From: Eikenella sp.
GTDB taxonomy: Bacteria > Pseudomonadota > Gammaproteobacteria > Burkholderiales > Neisseriaceae
Direction of reading: 5' to 3'
DNA: 39,590 nt
NCBI GenBank assembly: GCA_030528345.1
Contig: JAUMZB010000018.1
Location: 1 to 39,590, forward strand
The notes below the pieces were generated by a model. That model was given only the letters and a program-made list of their open reading frames with translations. It was not told the DNA's origin and ran no database searches. Of this stretch, positions 24,774 to 32,974 are shown one piece after another. The translations under genes and the position numbers were made by a program. Position 1 is the stretch's first letter, and the number at the start of each line of letters is the position of its first letter.

Positions 24774-25574
24774 TCACGGCCTAGCCGCCCGCTCCAGCAC
24801 CGGACGGCTTTTGTCATCGCTGCGAAACGTGGCCTGCAAACTAAACGGAAACACTTGGTGGCGGAACACCGTCCACACCCCGCGCAGGTTCAGCCGCTGC
24901 CGGCCGTCTGCCTGCACGGGGCGCAGCATGCCTTGCTCCGCCAGCCTTGCCGCCAGCAGGCGTACATCCCGCGCTTCCGAGGCCAACACCGCCGCCTCGT
25001 CGGCCAGCCAAAACTGCTCGCTGCGCCGGCCGCCGCTTGCTTGCAGCAAGGCTTTGTGCAGCAGCGCCGGCGGCGGGAAATTGAAAAACAGATAGGTCTC
25101 GCCGTCCGGCTCCCAAAACACCTCGGGCACAGGTGCAAACACAGCATTCATGCTGATCGGGCCGCCATCGTCGAAATAGCGGATCAGGCGGTATTCCGGC
25201 CGCTTGCTCAAGCGGTTGCCCTGCGCCACCGCCAAAATCCGTTCCCGCTCGTGAAACCAGCAGGCCGCCTCGCCGTCAAAACTGCCGCCCATTCGGAACA
25301 CCGTGCGGAAACGGTAGCCCAAAGCATCCAAATCCGCCTGCAGGGCGTCGAAATGTTTGAGCCCCGCCAAGCGCGTTTCCGCCAAGGCCACCGCCTGCGG
25401 CGGCTGCGGCAAGGTATAAAACCACCGCAGCAGCACAAAGACATACAGCCAAGTGAGCAGCAGCGCCACGCCCGCACAAACCAAAACCGCCCACACCCAG
25501 GAATAGCCCGCCGCCTTCATCCACCACCCGGCCAAAACGGACAACAGCAGGATCAACACACCCATCCATCTCAT
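24774..25574 (-). CDS. Membrane-anchored protein of unknown function
   Basis: A 266-residue protein with two N-terminal transmembrane helices (about residues 4-20 and 25-50) and a cytosolic C-terminal domain of ~210 residues with mixed alpha/beta character (Tyr-Leu-Phe-Phe-Asn-Phe-Pro-Pro-Pro, Gln-Ala-Thr-Phe-Arg). I do not recognise a domain. The ATG at 25574 has GGGAG before it. It is divergent from rep with a ~140-bp gap containing a DUS (25649-25660). Confidence 0.7.
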   Translation of the reverse strand: MRWMGVLILLLSVLAGWWMKAAGYSWVWAVLVCAGVALLLTWLYVFVLLRWFYTLPQPPQAVALAETRLAGLKHFDALQADLDALGYRFRTVFRMGGSFDGEAACWFHERERILAVAQGNRLSKRPEYRLIRYFDDGGPISMNAVFAPVPEVFWEPDGETYLFFNFPPPALLHKALLQASGGRRSEQFWLADEAAVLASEARDVRLLAARLAEQGMLRPVQADGRQRLNLRGVWTVFRHQVFPFSLQATFRSDDKSRPVLERAARP

Positions 25575-25676
25575 CTTGTTCTCCCTTGCATTTATATTTA
25601 GGCCGGCCATTCTAGCTGCCGCCCGCCCGAGCGTAAACCCGCCGTCTCAGGCTACCTGAAACCGCCTGCCGCTGCG

Positions 25677-25682
25677 TATAAT
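25677..25682 (+). promoter_or_regulatory. -10 box of rep
   Basis: A perfect TATAAT 34 bp upstream of the rep start. Between it and the ATG lies a one-mismatch DUS (25700-25711) whose AGGT is at Shine-Dalgarno distance. Confidence 0.45.
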
Positions 25683-25715
25683 CGCGCCCTTGTTTCCGCT
25701 TTCAGGTAGCCCGCC

Positions 25716-27725
25716 ATGACCCAGCTCAACCCCCAACAACTCGAAGCCGTCCGTTATCTCGACGGCCCGCTGTTTGTGCTGGCCGGAGCGGGCAGCGGCA
25801 AAACCCGCGTGATCACCGAAAAAATCGCCTACCTGATCCGCGAGGCCGGCTATGCGCCGCACAACATCGCCGCCATCACCTTCACCAATAAAGCCGCCAA
25901 AGAAATGCAGGAGCGCATTCACGGTCTATTGGGCAAAAAGCACACCCGCGGGCTGACTGTGTGCACCTTCCACTCGCTGGGCATGCGCATGCTGCGCGAA
26001 GAAGCCGAACACTTGGGCTATAAAAAGCATTTTTCCATTTTCGACGCCTCCGACAGCGGCAAGGTGTTGGCCGAGCTATTGGGCAGCAGCGGGCGCGAGG
26101 CGCTGCTTCGCGCCCAACACCGCATTTCGCTGTGGAAAAACGATCTGCTCACGCCCGAACAGGCGCTGCAACAGGCCGCCGACGAATGGGAGCGGCAAAC
26201 CGCCCAGCTCTATGCCGCCTACCAAGCCACGCTGGCCAGCTATCAGGCGGTGGATTTCGACGATCTGATCCGCCTGCCCGTGTTGCTGCTGCAACAGCAC
26301 AGCCCCCTCCGCCACAAATGGCAGCTGCGCCTGCTCTATTTGCTGGTGGACGAATGCCAAGACACCAACACCTGCCAATACACCCTGATGAAGCTGCTCA
26401 CCGGCCGCGACGGCCTCTTTACCGCCGTGGGCGACGACGACCAAAGCATCTACGCCTGGCGCGGCGCCAATATGGAGAACCTGCGCCTGCTGCAAAGCGA
26501 CTACCCGCGTCTCAAAATCATCAAGCTGGAACAAAACTACCGCTCCACCGCCCGCATTCTGCGCGTGGCCAACCGCGTGATCGCCAACAATCCCAAGCTA
26601 TTCCCGAAAACCCTGTGGAGCGAATACGGCCTGGGCGAAGAAATCCGCGTGATGGCCTGCCAAAACGAGCAACACGAAACCGAAGTGGTGGCCGGCGCCA
26701 TCGCCCGCCTGCACGCCCAAAGCGGCGGCAAGTTGCGCTATGCCGATTTTGCCGTTCTCTACCGCGGCAACCATCAAGCCCGCCTGTTTGAAGAAGCCCT
26801 GCGCAGCGCCCGCATTCCCTACCGCCTCTCCGGCGGACAAAGCTTTTTCGACAAAGCCGAAATCAAAGACGTGCTCGCCTACATCCGCCTGTGCGCCAAC
26901 CCCGACGACGACCCCGCTTTTTTGCGCGCCGCCACCACGCCCAAGCGCGGCATCGGCGAAGCCACCTTGGGCTACCTGAACGACTACGCCCGCCGCTACG
27001 GCTGCAGCCTGTATCACTCCGCCGAAAGCATGGACGCGCTGGCCGGGCTGCCCGCCAGAAGCCGCGAAGCGCTGCAACAATTTATGGCACTGATGGCGGA
27101 TTACCGCAGCCGCGCCGAGAGCGAAGCGGCAGGGGCATGGATACAGAGCCTGCTGGCCGATATTCAATATGAAGGCTATCTGTATGCCCAAGAAGAAGGC
27201 AAAAGCGGCGACATCAAATGGCGCAATGTGCAGGATTTGGCCGCCTGGCTGGGCAAAAAAGGCGAGCAAGACGGCAAAACCATCATCGAAATCGCCCAAA
27301 CCATCGCCCTGATGACCCTGCTCGAAGGCAAAGACGAAGAAGAGCCGGACGCGGTGAAAATGTCCACCCTGCACGCCTCCAAAGGCTTGGAATACCCCCA
27401 TGTGTTTCTGGTGGGCTGCGAAGAAGGGCTGTTTCCGCACGCCGACAGCGTGGAAGAAGGCCGTTTGGACGAAGAGCGCCGCCTGATGTATGTGGGCATC
27501 ACCCGCGCCCAACACCGCCTCACCCTCACCCACTGCATCAAACGCAAAAAACAGGGCAACTGGCACTTTCCCGAACCCAGCCGCTTTATCGACGAAATGC
27601 CGCAGCAGGATTTGAAATTCCTCGGCCGCAAAGGCGGCGAGCCCATTGTCAGCCAAGAAGAGGGCAAAGCCCGCTTCCGCGATATGCTCGATTTATTGTC
27701 GGCCAAGGAAGCGGCAAAAGAATAA
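25716..27725 (+). CDS. rep: ATP-dependent DNA helicase Rep
   Basis: A 669-residue superfamily 1A 3'-5' helicase; length and motifs match E. coli Rep. Seen: Q motif Leu-Asn-Pro-Gln-Gln; Walker A Ala-Gly-Ala-Gly-Ser-Gly-Lys-Thr near residues 22-30; Ia Ala-Ile-Thr-Phe-Thr-Asn-Lys-Ala-Ala; II Asp212-Glu-Cys-Gln-Asp; III Val-Gly-Asp-Asp-Asp-Gln-Ser-Ile-Tyr; IV Leu-Glu-Gln-Asn-Tyr-Arg-Ser; V Met-Ser-Thr-Leu-His-Ala-Ser-Lys-Gly-Leu-Glu; VI Tyr-Val-Gly-Ile-Thr-Arg-Ala. It helps forks pass protein blocks. Cys214 replaces the usual aromatic residue of motif II. One near-DUS is read Gly-Tyr-Leu-Asn. Confidence 0.96.
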   Translation: MTQLNPQQLEAVRYLDGPLFVLAGAGSGKTRVITEKIAYLIREAGYAPHNIAAITFTNKAAKEMQERIHGLLGKKHTRGLTVCTFHSLGMRMLREEAEHLGYKKHFSIFDASDSGKVLAELLGSSGREALLRAQHRISLWKNDLLTPEQALQQAADEWERQTAQLYAAYQATLASYQAVDFDDLIRLPVLLLQQHSPLRHKWQLRLLYLLVDECQDTNTCQYTLMKLLTGRDGLFTAVGDDDQSIYAWRGANMENLRLLQSDYPRLKIIKLEQNYRSTARILRVANRVIANNPKLFPKTLWSEYGLGEEIRVMACQNEQHETEVVAGAIARLHAQSGGKLRYADFAVLYRGNHQARLFEEALRSARIPYRLSGGQSFFDKAEIKDVLAYIRLCANPDDDPAFLRAATTPKRGIGEATLGYLNDYARRYGCSLYHSAESMDALAGLPARSREALQQFMALMADYRSRAESEAAGAWIQSLLADIQYEGYLYAQEEGKSGDIKWRNVQDLAAWLGKKGEQDGKTIIEIAQTIALMTLLEGKDEEEPDAVKMSTLHASKGLEYPHVFLVGCEEGLFPHADSVEEGRLDEERRLMYVGITRAQHRLTLTHCIKRKKQGNWHFPEPSRFIDEMPQQDLKFLGRKGGEPIVSQEEGKARFRDMLDLLSAKEAAKE

Positions 27726-27738
27726 GCCTTCAGCGCCC

Positions 27739-27912
27739 ATGTCTGCCACGTTTTGGAAACTGATTGCTCTGTGTGCCGCCGCCGCTTGGCTGTTGCACCC
27801 GCTGCTGCCGGCCGCCTTCCGCCGCCGTGGGCCGCGCCGCATCCGCCATTTGGCATGGATTGTGCTTGCCGCATTCGGTGCATCCGCCCTCTGGCGGCTG
27901 TGGGCGGGCTGA
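27739..27912 (+). CDS. Possible small membrane protein (57 aa)
   Basis: A 57-residue ORF with two hydrophobic helices separated by a basic Arg-Arg-Arg-Gly-Pro-Arg-Arg-Ile-Arg loop. It starts 13 bases after the rep stop with no clear ribosome site, and could be translated by read-through of the rep message. No recognised family. Composition is compatible with coding, but real status is uncertain. Confidence 0.4.
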   Translation: MSATFWKLIALCAAAAWLLHPLLPAAFRRRGPRRIRHLAWIVLAAFGASALWRLWAG

Positions 27913-27986
27913 GACTGTACGCCGCCGCCCCTTTTCCGCTATCCTTGCGCCCCCCAAATGCCCATTACCCGAAACAGGAACCCACA

Positions 27987-28268
27987 ATGATCAAACAATT
28001 CGAAATCAACGCCTATGTGAAAAAACAGCTGCAGGCCTATTTAGACGGCAAAAACCTCAGCCTGAAAGCCGCCATGGATGACGAAGACAGCAACCGCGAA
28101 GTGGCCGCCATCATCCACGCCGGCCTGCCCGCCATGGTGCAGAAAATCTATTCGCTGAACAAAATGCAAACCTTTTTCTGGGAAAAGAAAGACCTGCTGC
28201 ACGACTTCGTGCTCGGCCGCCTGCAAGCGCCCGACACCAAAAAAAGCGGCAAAAAGAAAAACAGATAA
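27987..28268 (+). CDS. Short basic cytosolic protein, unknown function
   Basis: A 93-residue soluble protein with a start supported by AGGA eight bases upstream. The sequence looks all-helical, with a conserved-looking core (Met-Asp-Asp-Glu-Asp-Ser-Asn-Arg-Glu-Val-Ala-Ala-Ile-Ile) and a Lys-rich C-terminal tail (Thr-Lys-Lys-Ser-Gly-Lys-Lys-Lys). I do not recognise the family. It lies alone between rep and the ABC exporter genes; an apparent longer frame upstream is not coding. Confidence 0.65.
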   Translation: MIKQFEINAYVKKQLQAYLDGKNLSLKAAMDDEDSNREVAAIIHAGLPAMVQKIYSLNKMQTFFWEKKDLLHDFVLGRLQAPDTKKSGKKKNR

Positions 28269-28358
28269 ACACCCCAAGCACCTGCTCCGCAGCATGGCCG
28301 GCGCGCCATGCTGTTTTATGGAAGCAGGCGCCGCCTGTCTTCCCGGCCGCCCATCCGC

Positions 28359-28403
28359 TATAATGCCCGGCTTTGCCGCCCTGAAGCGGCTTTCAGGTAG
28401 CCT
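28359..28403 (+). promoter_or_regulatory. -10 box and DUS at the ribosome-binding position of the ABC exporter operon
   Basis: TATAAT at 28359-28364, then a perfect DUS at 28392-28403 ending two bases before the ATG at 28406. The only purine-rich anti-16S-like stretch is the AGGT inside the DUS, so the uptake sequence probably doubles as the Shine-Dalgarno site. Confidence 0.45.
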
Positions 28404-28405
28404 TT

Positions 28406-29311
28406 ATGTCTGCATTACAGATACGCGATGCCCGCAAAACCTATGCCAACGGCTTCACCGCCTTAAAAGGGTTGTCGTTTGAAGTGGAAGCGGGCGAATT
28501 TTTCGCCCTGCTCGGCCCCAACGGCGCGGGCAAAACCACTTTGATTTCCGCCATCGCCGGCCTCAGCCGCCTGAGCGGCGGCGGCATCCGCGTGATGGAT
28601 TGCGACGTGGTGAAACAGAGCGACGCCGCCCGCCGCCTGCTCGGCGTGGTGCCGCAGGAATTGGTGTTCGACCCCTTTTTCACCGTGCGCGAAGCCCTGC
28701 GCATTCAGTCCGGCTATTTCGGCATCCGCAAAAACGACGCCTGGATCGACGAACTGCTGCACCAATTGGGTCTGGCCGACAAAGCCGACACCAACACGCG
28801 CAACCTCTCCGGCGGCATGAAGCGGCGCGTGATGGTGGCGCAGGCGCTGGTGCACCGCCCGCCGGTCATCATTCTCGACGAACCCACTGCCGGTGTGGAC
28901 GTGGAGTTGCGCCACAGTCTGTGGGCCTTTATGCAAAGCCTCAACCGCCAAGGCCACACCATCATCCTCACCACCCACTATCTGGAAGAGGCCGAGCAAT
29001 ACTGCAACCGCATCGCGGTGATGCGGCGCGGCGAGTTGGTGGCCTTGGACCAAACCGAACGCCTGCTGCGCAACGACCAAGGCGTGCGCGTACAACTGCG
29101 CCTGTCCGCCCCGCTGCCGCTGCGCCTGCGCGAAACCTGCATCCACGACGCCGCACCGGAATACATTCTGCGCCTGAAAGACTACAACCAGATTGCCGAC
29201 ATTTTGGGCTACCTGAAAGTGGAGCAGATCACCGTCGAACACCTCGCCGTATTGGAAAAAGATTTGGAACAGGTGTTCATCAGCCTCACCGCCGGGGAGG
29301 ATGCGGCATGA
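28406..29311 (+). CDS. ABC exporter ATPase (YadG-like)
   Basis: A 301-residue ABC-2-type ATPase. Walker A is Gly37-Pro-Asn-Gly-Ala-Gly-Lys-Thr-Thr; the signature is Leu-Ser-Gly-Gly-Met-Lys-Arg-Arg (about 133) and Walker B is Val-Ile-Ile-Leu-Asp-Glu-Pro-Thr-Ala-Gly-Val-Asp. Closest by layout to E. coli YadG, whose substrate is unknown. It overlaps the permease gene by 4 bases. A near-DUS (about 29208) is read Gly-Tyr-Leu-Lys near the C-terminus. Confidence 0.92.
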   Translation: MSALQIRDARKTYANGFTALKGLSFEVEAGEFFALLGPNGAGKTTLISAIAGLSRLSGGGIRVMDCDVVKQSDAARRLLGVVPQELVFDPFFTVREALRIQSGYFGIRKNDAWIDELLHQLGLADKADTNTRNLSGGMKRRVMVAQALVHRPPVIILDEPTAGVDVELRHSLWAFMQSLNRQGHTIILTTHYLEEAEQYCNRIAVMRRGELVALDQTERLLRNDQGVRVQLRLSAPLPLRLRETCIHDAAPEYILRLKDYNQIADILGYLKVEQITVEHLAVLEKDLEQVFISLTAGEDAA

Positions 29312-30072
29312 ACCTCATCGGCTTTTACACCCTGTTGCGCAAAGAAATCATGCGCTTTGCCAAAGTGTGGCTGCAAACCCTGGGCGCGCCCATCCTCACC
29401 GCCCTGCTCTACCAGCTGATTTTCGCCCATGCCGTCGGCCGCCACATCGAAGCCCTTCCCGGCGTGCCCTACAACGCCTTCCTGATTCCCGGCCTGGCAA
29501 TGATGAGCATGACGCAAAACGCCTTTGCCAACACCTCCTCCAGCCTGATGCAGTCCCGGATTACCGGCAATCTGGTGTACATCCTGCTGCCGCCGCTCTC
29601 CTCGCTCACCCTGTTTGCCGCCTATACCGGCGCCGCCGTGGTGCGCGGCTTGGCCGTGGGCGGCGGCGTGCTGCTGGCCACCGCCTGGTTCGGCCTGCCT
29701 TGGCCGCAGCAGCCGCTGTTTGTGCTCGCCTTCGCCTTGTGCGGTTGCGGCTTTATGGCCTCTTTGGGGCTGCTGGCCGGCATTTGGGCGGAAAAATTCG
29801 ACCAGCTCGCCGCCTTCCAAAACTTCCTCATCATGCCGCTCACCTTCCTCTCCGGCGTGTTCTACTCCATCCGCAGCCTGCCGCCGTTTTGGCAGGCCGT
29901 CAGCCATGCCAACCCCGTGTTCTACCTCATCGACGGCTTCCGCTACGGCTTCTTCGGCACCAGCGACCTCTCGCCCTGGCTCTCCCTCGGCGTGGTGGCC
30001 GCCTTCACCGCCGCCGCCGCCGCTTTCTCCTTTGCCGTGCTGCACTCCGGCTGGAAACTGCGTAATCATTAA
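29308..30072 (+). CDS. ABC-2-type permease (YadH-like)
   Basis: A 254-residue inner-membrane protein with six predicted helices and the ABC-2 segments Ala-Phe-Leu-Ile-Pro-Gly-Leu-Ala-Met-Met, Pro-Leu-Thr-Phe-Leu-Ser-Gly-Val-Phe-Tyr and Pro-Val-Phe-Tyr-Leu-Ile-Asp-Gly-Phe-Arg-Tyr-Gly-Phe. With the preceding ATPase it forms a YadGH-type exporter. The ATGA overlap fixes the start. A DUS hairpin follows the stop. Confidence 0.92.
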   Translation: MNLIGFYTLLRKEIMRFAKVWLQTLGAPILTALLYQLIFAHAVGRHIEALPGVPYNAFLIPGLAMMSMTQNAFANTSSSLMQSRITGNLVYILLPPLSSLTLFAAYTGAAVVRGLAVGGGVLLATAWFGLPWPQQPLFVLAFALCGCGFMASLGLLAGIWAEKFDQLAAFQNFLIMPLTFLSGVFYSIRSLPPFWQAVSHANPVFYLIDGFRYGFFGTSDLSPWLSLGVVAAFTAAAAAFSFAVLHSGWKLRNH

Positions 30073-30089
30073 AACGCAGACAACACAAC

Positions 30090-30118
30090 AGGCTACCTGA
30101 AAGCCTTTCAGCCAGCCT
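30090..30118. terminator. Imperfect DUS hairpin between ABC permease and MFS gene
   Basis: A perfect AGGCTACCTGAA (30090-30101) faces TTTCAGCCAGCCT (30106-30118), a stem with one or two mismatches between convergent genes. No good T-tract. Confidence 0.6.
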
Positions 30119-30141
30119 GTTCTCGCTTGTGCGCCTGCTGC

Positions 30142-31380
30142 TTAGCCGCCCGCAGCCTGCCGGGGCGGCATTTTCTGCTCCCGAATCGGCAGATTTAGCA
30201 AAGCCGCCGCCGCGGCCAGCGCCATATCGGCATACCACATCCAACCGTAATCGCCGAAGCGGCTCATCGCCCAGCCGCCGAGATAAGCCCCGAAAAAGCC
30301 GCCGATTTGGTGCGACAGCAAAGTGAGGCCGAATAAGGTGGCCAAATAACGCAGGCCGAACAACTTGCCCACAATCGCCGCCGTCGGCGGCACGGTGGCC
30401 AGCCAAGTCAGCCCCAACCCGGCGGCAAACAGGTAAAACACGGTGTCGGTGCGCGGCAGCATCAAGTAGGCCGCCACCAAGGCCGCGCGCGAGGCATACA
30501 TCCAAAACAGTATGTATTTGCTGCGCCAGCGGCCGACACACCAGCCGGCCAACACGCTGCCCGCCACATTCGCCATGCCGATGATGGCCAGCGACCACGA
30601 CGCCACCGCCGGCGGCAGCCCGCACAAGGCCACTTCTGTCGGCAAATGGGTCACCAAAAACGCAATATGGAAACCGCAGGTGAAAAAACCCAGATGCAGC
30701 AGGATATAGCTGCGGTCGCGGAACGCCTGCGCCAGCGCCTGCCTCAGGGTTTGGCCGTCTGCCGCCGCACCGGCGGAGAGCCGCTCGGGCGGCGCGTCGC
30801 CGCGGGTGAGAAAGCGCGACACCGGAATCGCCAGCAGACTGGTGCCCGCCAACACATACATTGCCCCGCGCCAACCCGCCGCCGGCAGCAGAATCAGCCC
30901 CTGCACCAGCGGTGCAAACAAAAACTGGCCGAAGGAGCCGCCCGCATTCACCATGCCTGAGGCCGTGCCGCGCCAATGCGGCGGCACTTTGTTCGCCACC
31001 TGGCTCATCAGAATCGAAAAACTGCCCGCACCCGCGCCCAAGGCCACCATCACGCCCACCGTGAGTGTCAGCCCCCAGGTGCCGGGCAGCCAGGGCACCA
31101 AAGCGCAGCCCAAAGCCAGCAGCAGCGTGCCCCACAACATCACTTGCCAGGCACCGTAGCGGTCGGCCAAAGCGCCGGTGAGCGGCTGCGACACGCCCCA
31201 CACCAGCTGGGTCACCGCCATCGCAAAACTCACCGCCGAAATACTGAGCGCGGTGTCGGCCACAATCGGCTGGACAAACAAACCCAGCGACATGCGTATG
31301 CCCATGGTGACCATCAACACCGACGCCGCAGCCGCCACCAACAGCCAAAGGCGGCGCCCCATTTGCGCCTGTCTCATCAT
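30142..31380 (-). CDS. Major facilitator superfamily transporter
   Basis: A 412-residue MFS protein with about twelve hydrophobic helices. The loop between helices 2 and 3 reads Gly-Ala-Leu-Ala-Asp-Arg-Tyr-Gly-Ala, close to the MFS motif A, and Gly-Ala-Gly-Ala-Gly-Ser-Phe lies in helix 4. Similar proteins belong to the oxalate/formate-antiporter-like or CynX-like groups; the substrate cannot be told. The start follows a 44-aa ORF by 3 bp and is one of two tandem ATGs (31380, 31377). It may be co-transcribed with the two genes upstream. Confidence 0.88.
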   Translation of the reverse strand: MMRQAQMGRRLWLLVAAAASVLMVTMGIRMSLGLFVQPIVADTALSISAVSFAMAVTQLVWGVSQPLTGALADRYGAWQVMLWGTLLLALGCALVPWLPGTWGLTLTVGVMVALGAGAGSFSILMSQVANKVPPHWRGTASGMVNAGGSFGQFLFAPLVQGLILLPAAGWRGAMYVLAGTSLLAIPVSRFLTRGDAPPERLSAGAAADGQTLRQALAQAFRDRSYILLHLGFFTCGFHIAFLVTHLPTEVALCGLPPAVASWSLAIIGMANVAGSVLAGWCVGRWRSKYILFWMYASRAALVAAYLMLPRTDTVFYLFAAGLGLTWLATVPPTAAIVGKLFGLRYLATLFGLTLLSHQIGGFFGAYLGGWAMSRFGDYGWMWYADMALAAAAALLNLPIREQKMPPRQAAGG

Positions 31381-31383
31381 ATC

Positions 31384-31518
31384 TCAAGGATGCGCGTACC
31401 CGGCGAGGTTGTCGCCGAACTCCGGGGCAATTTCCGTGCGCACCGGCTTGTATTGGAGAAGATATAGCGGCCTATGCTTCAAACGCGCAAGAAGGTCGGC
31501 AAGCGGCGGCAGGGTCAT
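31384..31518 (-). CDS. Small orphan ORF (44 aa), translationally coupled
   Basis: A 44-residue ORF, Met-Thr-Leu-Pro-Pro-Leu to Tyr-Ala-His-Pro, with no recognised family or membrane helix. Evidence that it is real is positional: its ATG overlaps the preceding TGA by 4 bases, and its stop lies 3 bp before the MFS start. Confidence 0.5.
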   Translation of the reverse strand: MTLPPLADLLARLKHRPLYLLQYKPVRTEIAPEFGDNLAGYAHP

Positions 31519-32189
31519 GGTGCGCTCTCTTGGGTTTTGCGCAGCGGATCGCCGCCGTGGGCGTCCCAATAGGCGACATAATCGCAGGCATCGCGCAGCA
31601 GCCAGTAGCGCAGGCATTCATCGGCCTCTTTGGTCTTGCCGCTGCCCACGGCCTCGAAATAACACTCACGGAATTCTGCGGCCTGCCCACGTTTTTCCGC
31701 ATTGTAGCGCCGTGCGGCGGCAGCGTTTGCAGCACTGCCCATGCGTGTCCAGAACGGCAAGGCCTGTTGCAGGAAGGCGGCTTCAAAATCGTCCATGACT
31801 GTATCGAGGTTGCTGCCGTCGGCCGCCACGCGCCAGAGGCTCATGTCCTTTCTGCGTCCGCCGCCGGCTTGGCTGGGCGCGTCATCACATTGCACATTCA
31901 TCAGATATTGCGTGCCCCAATAGGGGCGGCGCGCGCGCAGATAACGCTCGACGACGGCCTGCTCATCGGCATCGAAGTGGTAAATACCGGCCACACAATC
32001 AAAGGCGCTATCGGCGCTTGGCCGCCCGATGTGTTGCAAATGCGCATTCAGCGCACGACTGGCGGCATACCACACCTGCCCGTCAGCGAGACGGTAATAA
32101 CTGCGGCCGATGCGGTATTGAAAGCCCTGCGCCTGCAAACGCGGCCACAGGCGCTTGTGCAGGACGGCGAAAATTTTACGGCTCATCAT
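31515..32189 (-). CDS. DUF4304-like protein
   Basis: A 224-residue soluble protein. The start (Phe-Ala-Val-Leu-His-Lys-Arg-Leu-Trp-Pro-Arg-Leu-Gln-Ala-Gln-Gly-Phe) followed by Tyr-Arg-Leu-Ala resembles the DUF4304 family, often found near toxin-immunity or defence genes, but this match is from memory and tentative. The central part has several Trp and Tyr residues and a polar linker near residues 105-115. GGGAG six bases before the first ATG supports the start. First gene of a three-gene minus-strand unit. Confidence 0.6.
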   Translation of the reverse strand: MMSRKIFAVLHKRLWPRLQAQGFQYRIGRSYYRLADGQVWYAASRALNAHLQHIGRPSADSAFDCVAGIYHFDADEQAVVERYLRARRPYWGTQYLMNVQCDDAPSQAGGGRRKDMSLWRVAADGSNLDTVMDDFEAAFLQQALPFWTRMGSAANAAAARRYNAEKRGQAAEFRECYFEAVGSGKTKEADECLRYWLLRDACDYVAYWDAHGGDPLRKTQESAP

Positions 32190-32296
32190 GATTTTCTCCC
32201 GATGACTATTCTTCCATTTGTTTTTCTTCCCGCCACAAGCCCTCTCATATCCGCCACGATGTCTTGTGCGATGTAAAAATAATAAAGGCGTGATTT

Positions 32297-32920
32297 CTAT
32301 TCAGCCTTTTCGCCGATTTTCCCTTCGCGGCCGCTCAATAAATTGCGGATATTGCCGTGGTGGCGCGCCAGCACCAACACGGCAATCACCGCCACCGCCC
32401 ACACCCAAGAAGGCTTGTCTATCAGCCAATAAGCCGCCAACGGGCTGATGACGGTGGCCGCCAGCGCCGCCAAAGAAGAAATCTTCAGGCCGAAGGCCAA
32501 TACCAGCCACACCGCCGCACAGATCAGCGCCACCGGCCAACACAGTGCCAACAGCACGCCCAAGGCCGTGGCCACGCCTTTGCCGCCTCGAAAACCGAAA
32601 AACACCGGCCACATATGCCCCACCAAAGCCGCCACCGCCACCGCGGCAATGCCGGCATCGCTCAAGCCCGCCGCCTCCTGCAGCCAACGCGCCAGCAGCA
32701 CCGCCGCCAGACCCTTAAGCGCATCGCCCAACAGCGTAAGCGCCGCCGCCTTCTTGCGGCCGCTGCGCAGCACATTGGTGGCACCCGGGTTGCCGGAGCC
32801 GTAAGTGCGCGGGTCGTCCATGCCGTAATATTTCGACACCAGCACCGCAAACGAAAGCGAGCCCAACAGGTAGGCCGCCGCCACGGCCACCCAGTCAGCC
32901 ACAGAAAATAAATCCAACAT
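32297..32920 (-). CDS. plsY: Glycerol-3-phosphate acyltransferase PlsY
   Basis: A 207-residue integral membrane enzyme that transfers an acyl group from acyl-phosphate to glycerol-3-phosphate, the first step of phospholipid synthesis. The three PlsY motifs are visible: Ser-Gly-Asn-Pro-Gly-Ala-Thr-Asn, Gly-His-Met-Trp-Pro-Val-Phe-Phe-Gly-Phe-Arg-Gly-Gly-Lys-Gly-Val-Ala-Thr, and the C-terminal Arg-His-His-Gly-Asn-Ile-Arg-Asn-Leu-Leu. The ATG at 32920 fits the family N-terminus (Leu-Asp-Leu-Phe); an ATG 18 bases upstream is possible. It is divergent from folB. Confidence 0.94.
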   Translation of the reverse strand: MLDLFSVADWVAVAAAYLLGSLSFAVLVSKYYGMDDPRTYGSGNPGATNVLRSGRKKAAALTLLGDALKGLAAVLLARWLQEAAGLSDAGIAAVAVAALVGHMWPVFFGFRGGKGVATALGVLLALCWPVALICAAVWLVLAFGLKISSLAALAATVISPLAAYWLIDKPSWVWAVAVIAVLVLARHHGNIRNLLSGREGKIGEKAE

Positions 32921-32974
32921 AGCGCAATCACTTTGCATAAAATGGGAGGCGGATTCTATCACGAGGGCCAAGCC

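Noticed and set aside
25641..25649. GCCGTCT next to a DUS, reminiscent of the Neisseria uptake sequence GCCGTCTGAA
   Set aside because: Only seven bases match. No full GCCGTCTGAA was noticed in the window, so the dialect is not that of Neisseria proper.
26598..27656. 352-codon minus-strand frame within rep
   Set aside because: Low-complexity antisense frame; rep has all helicase motifs on plus.
28600..30072. 490-codon plus-strand frame that includes the ABC permease
   Set aside because: Its first ~235 codons are an Arg/Pro/His-rich shadow of the ABC ATPase. The permease starts at the ATGA overlap at 29308.
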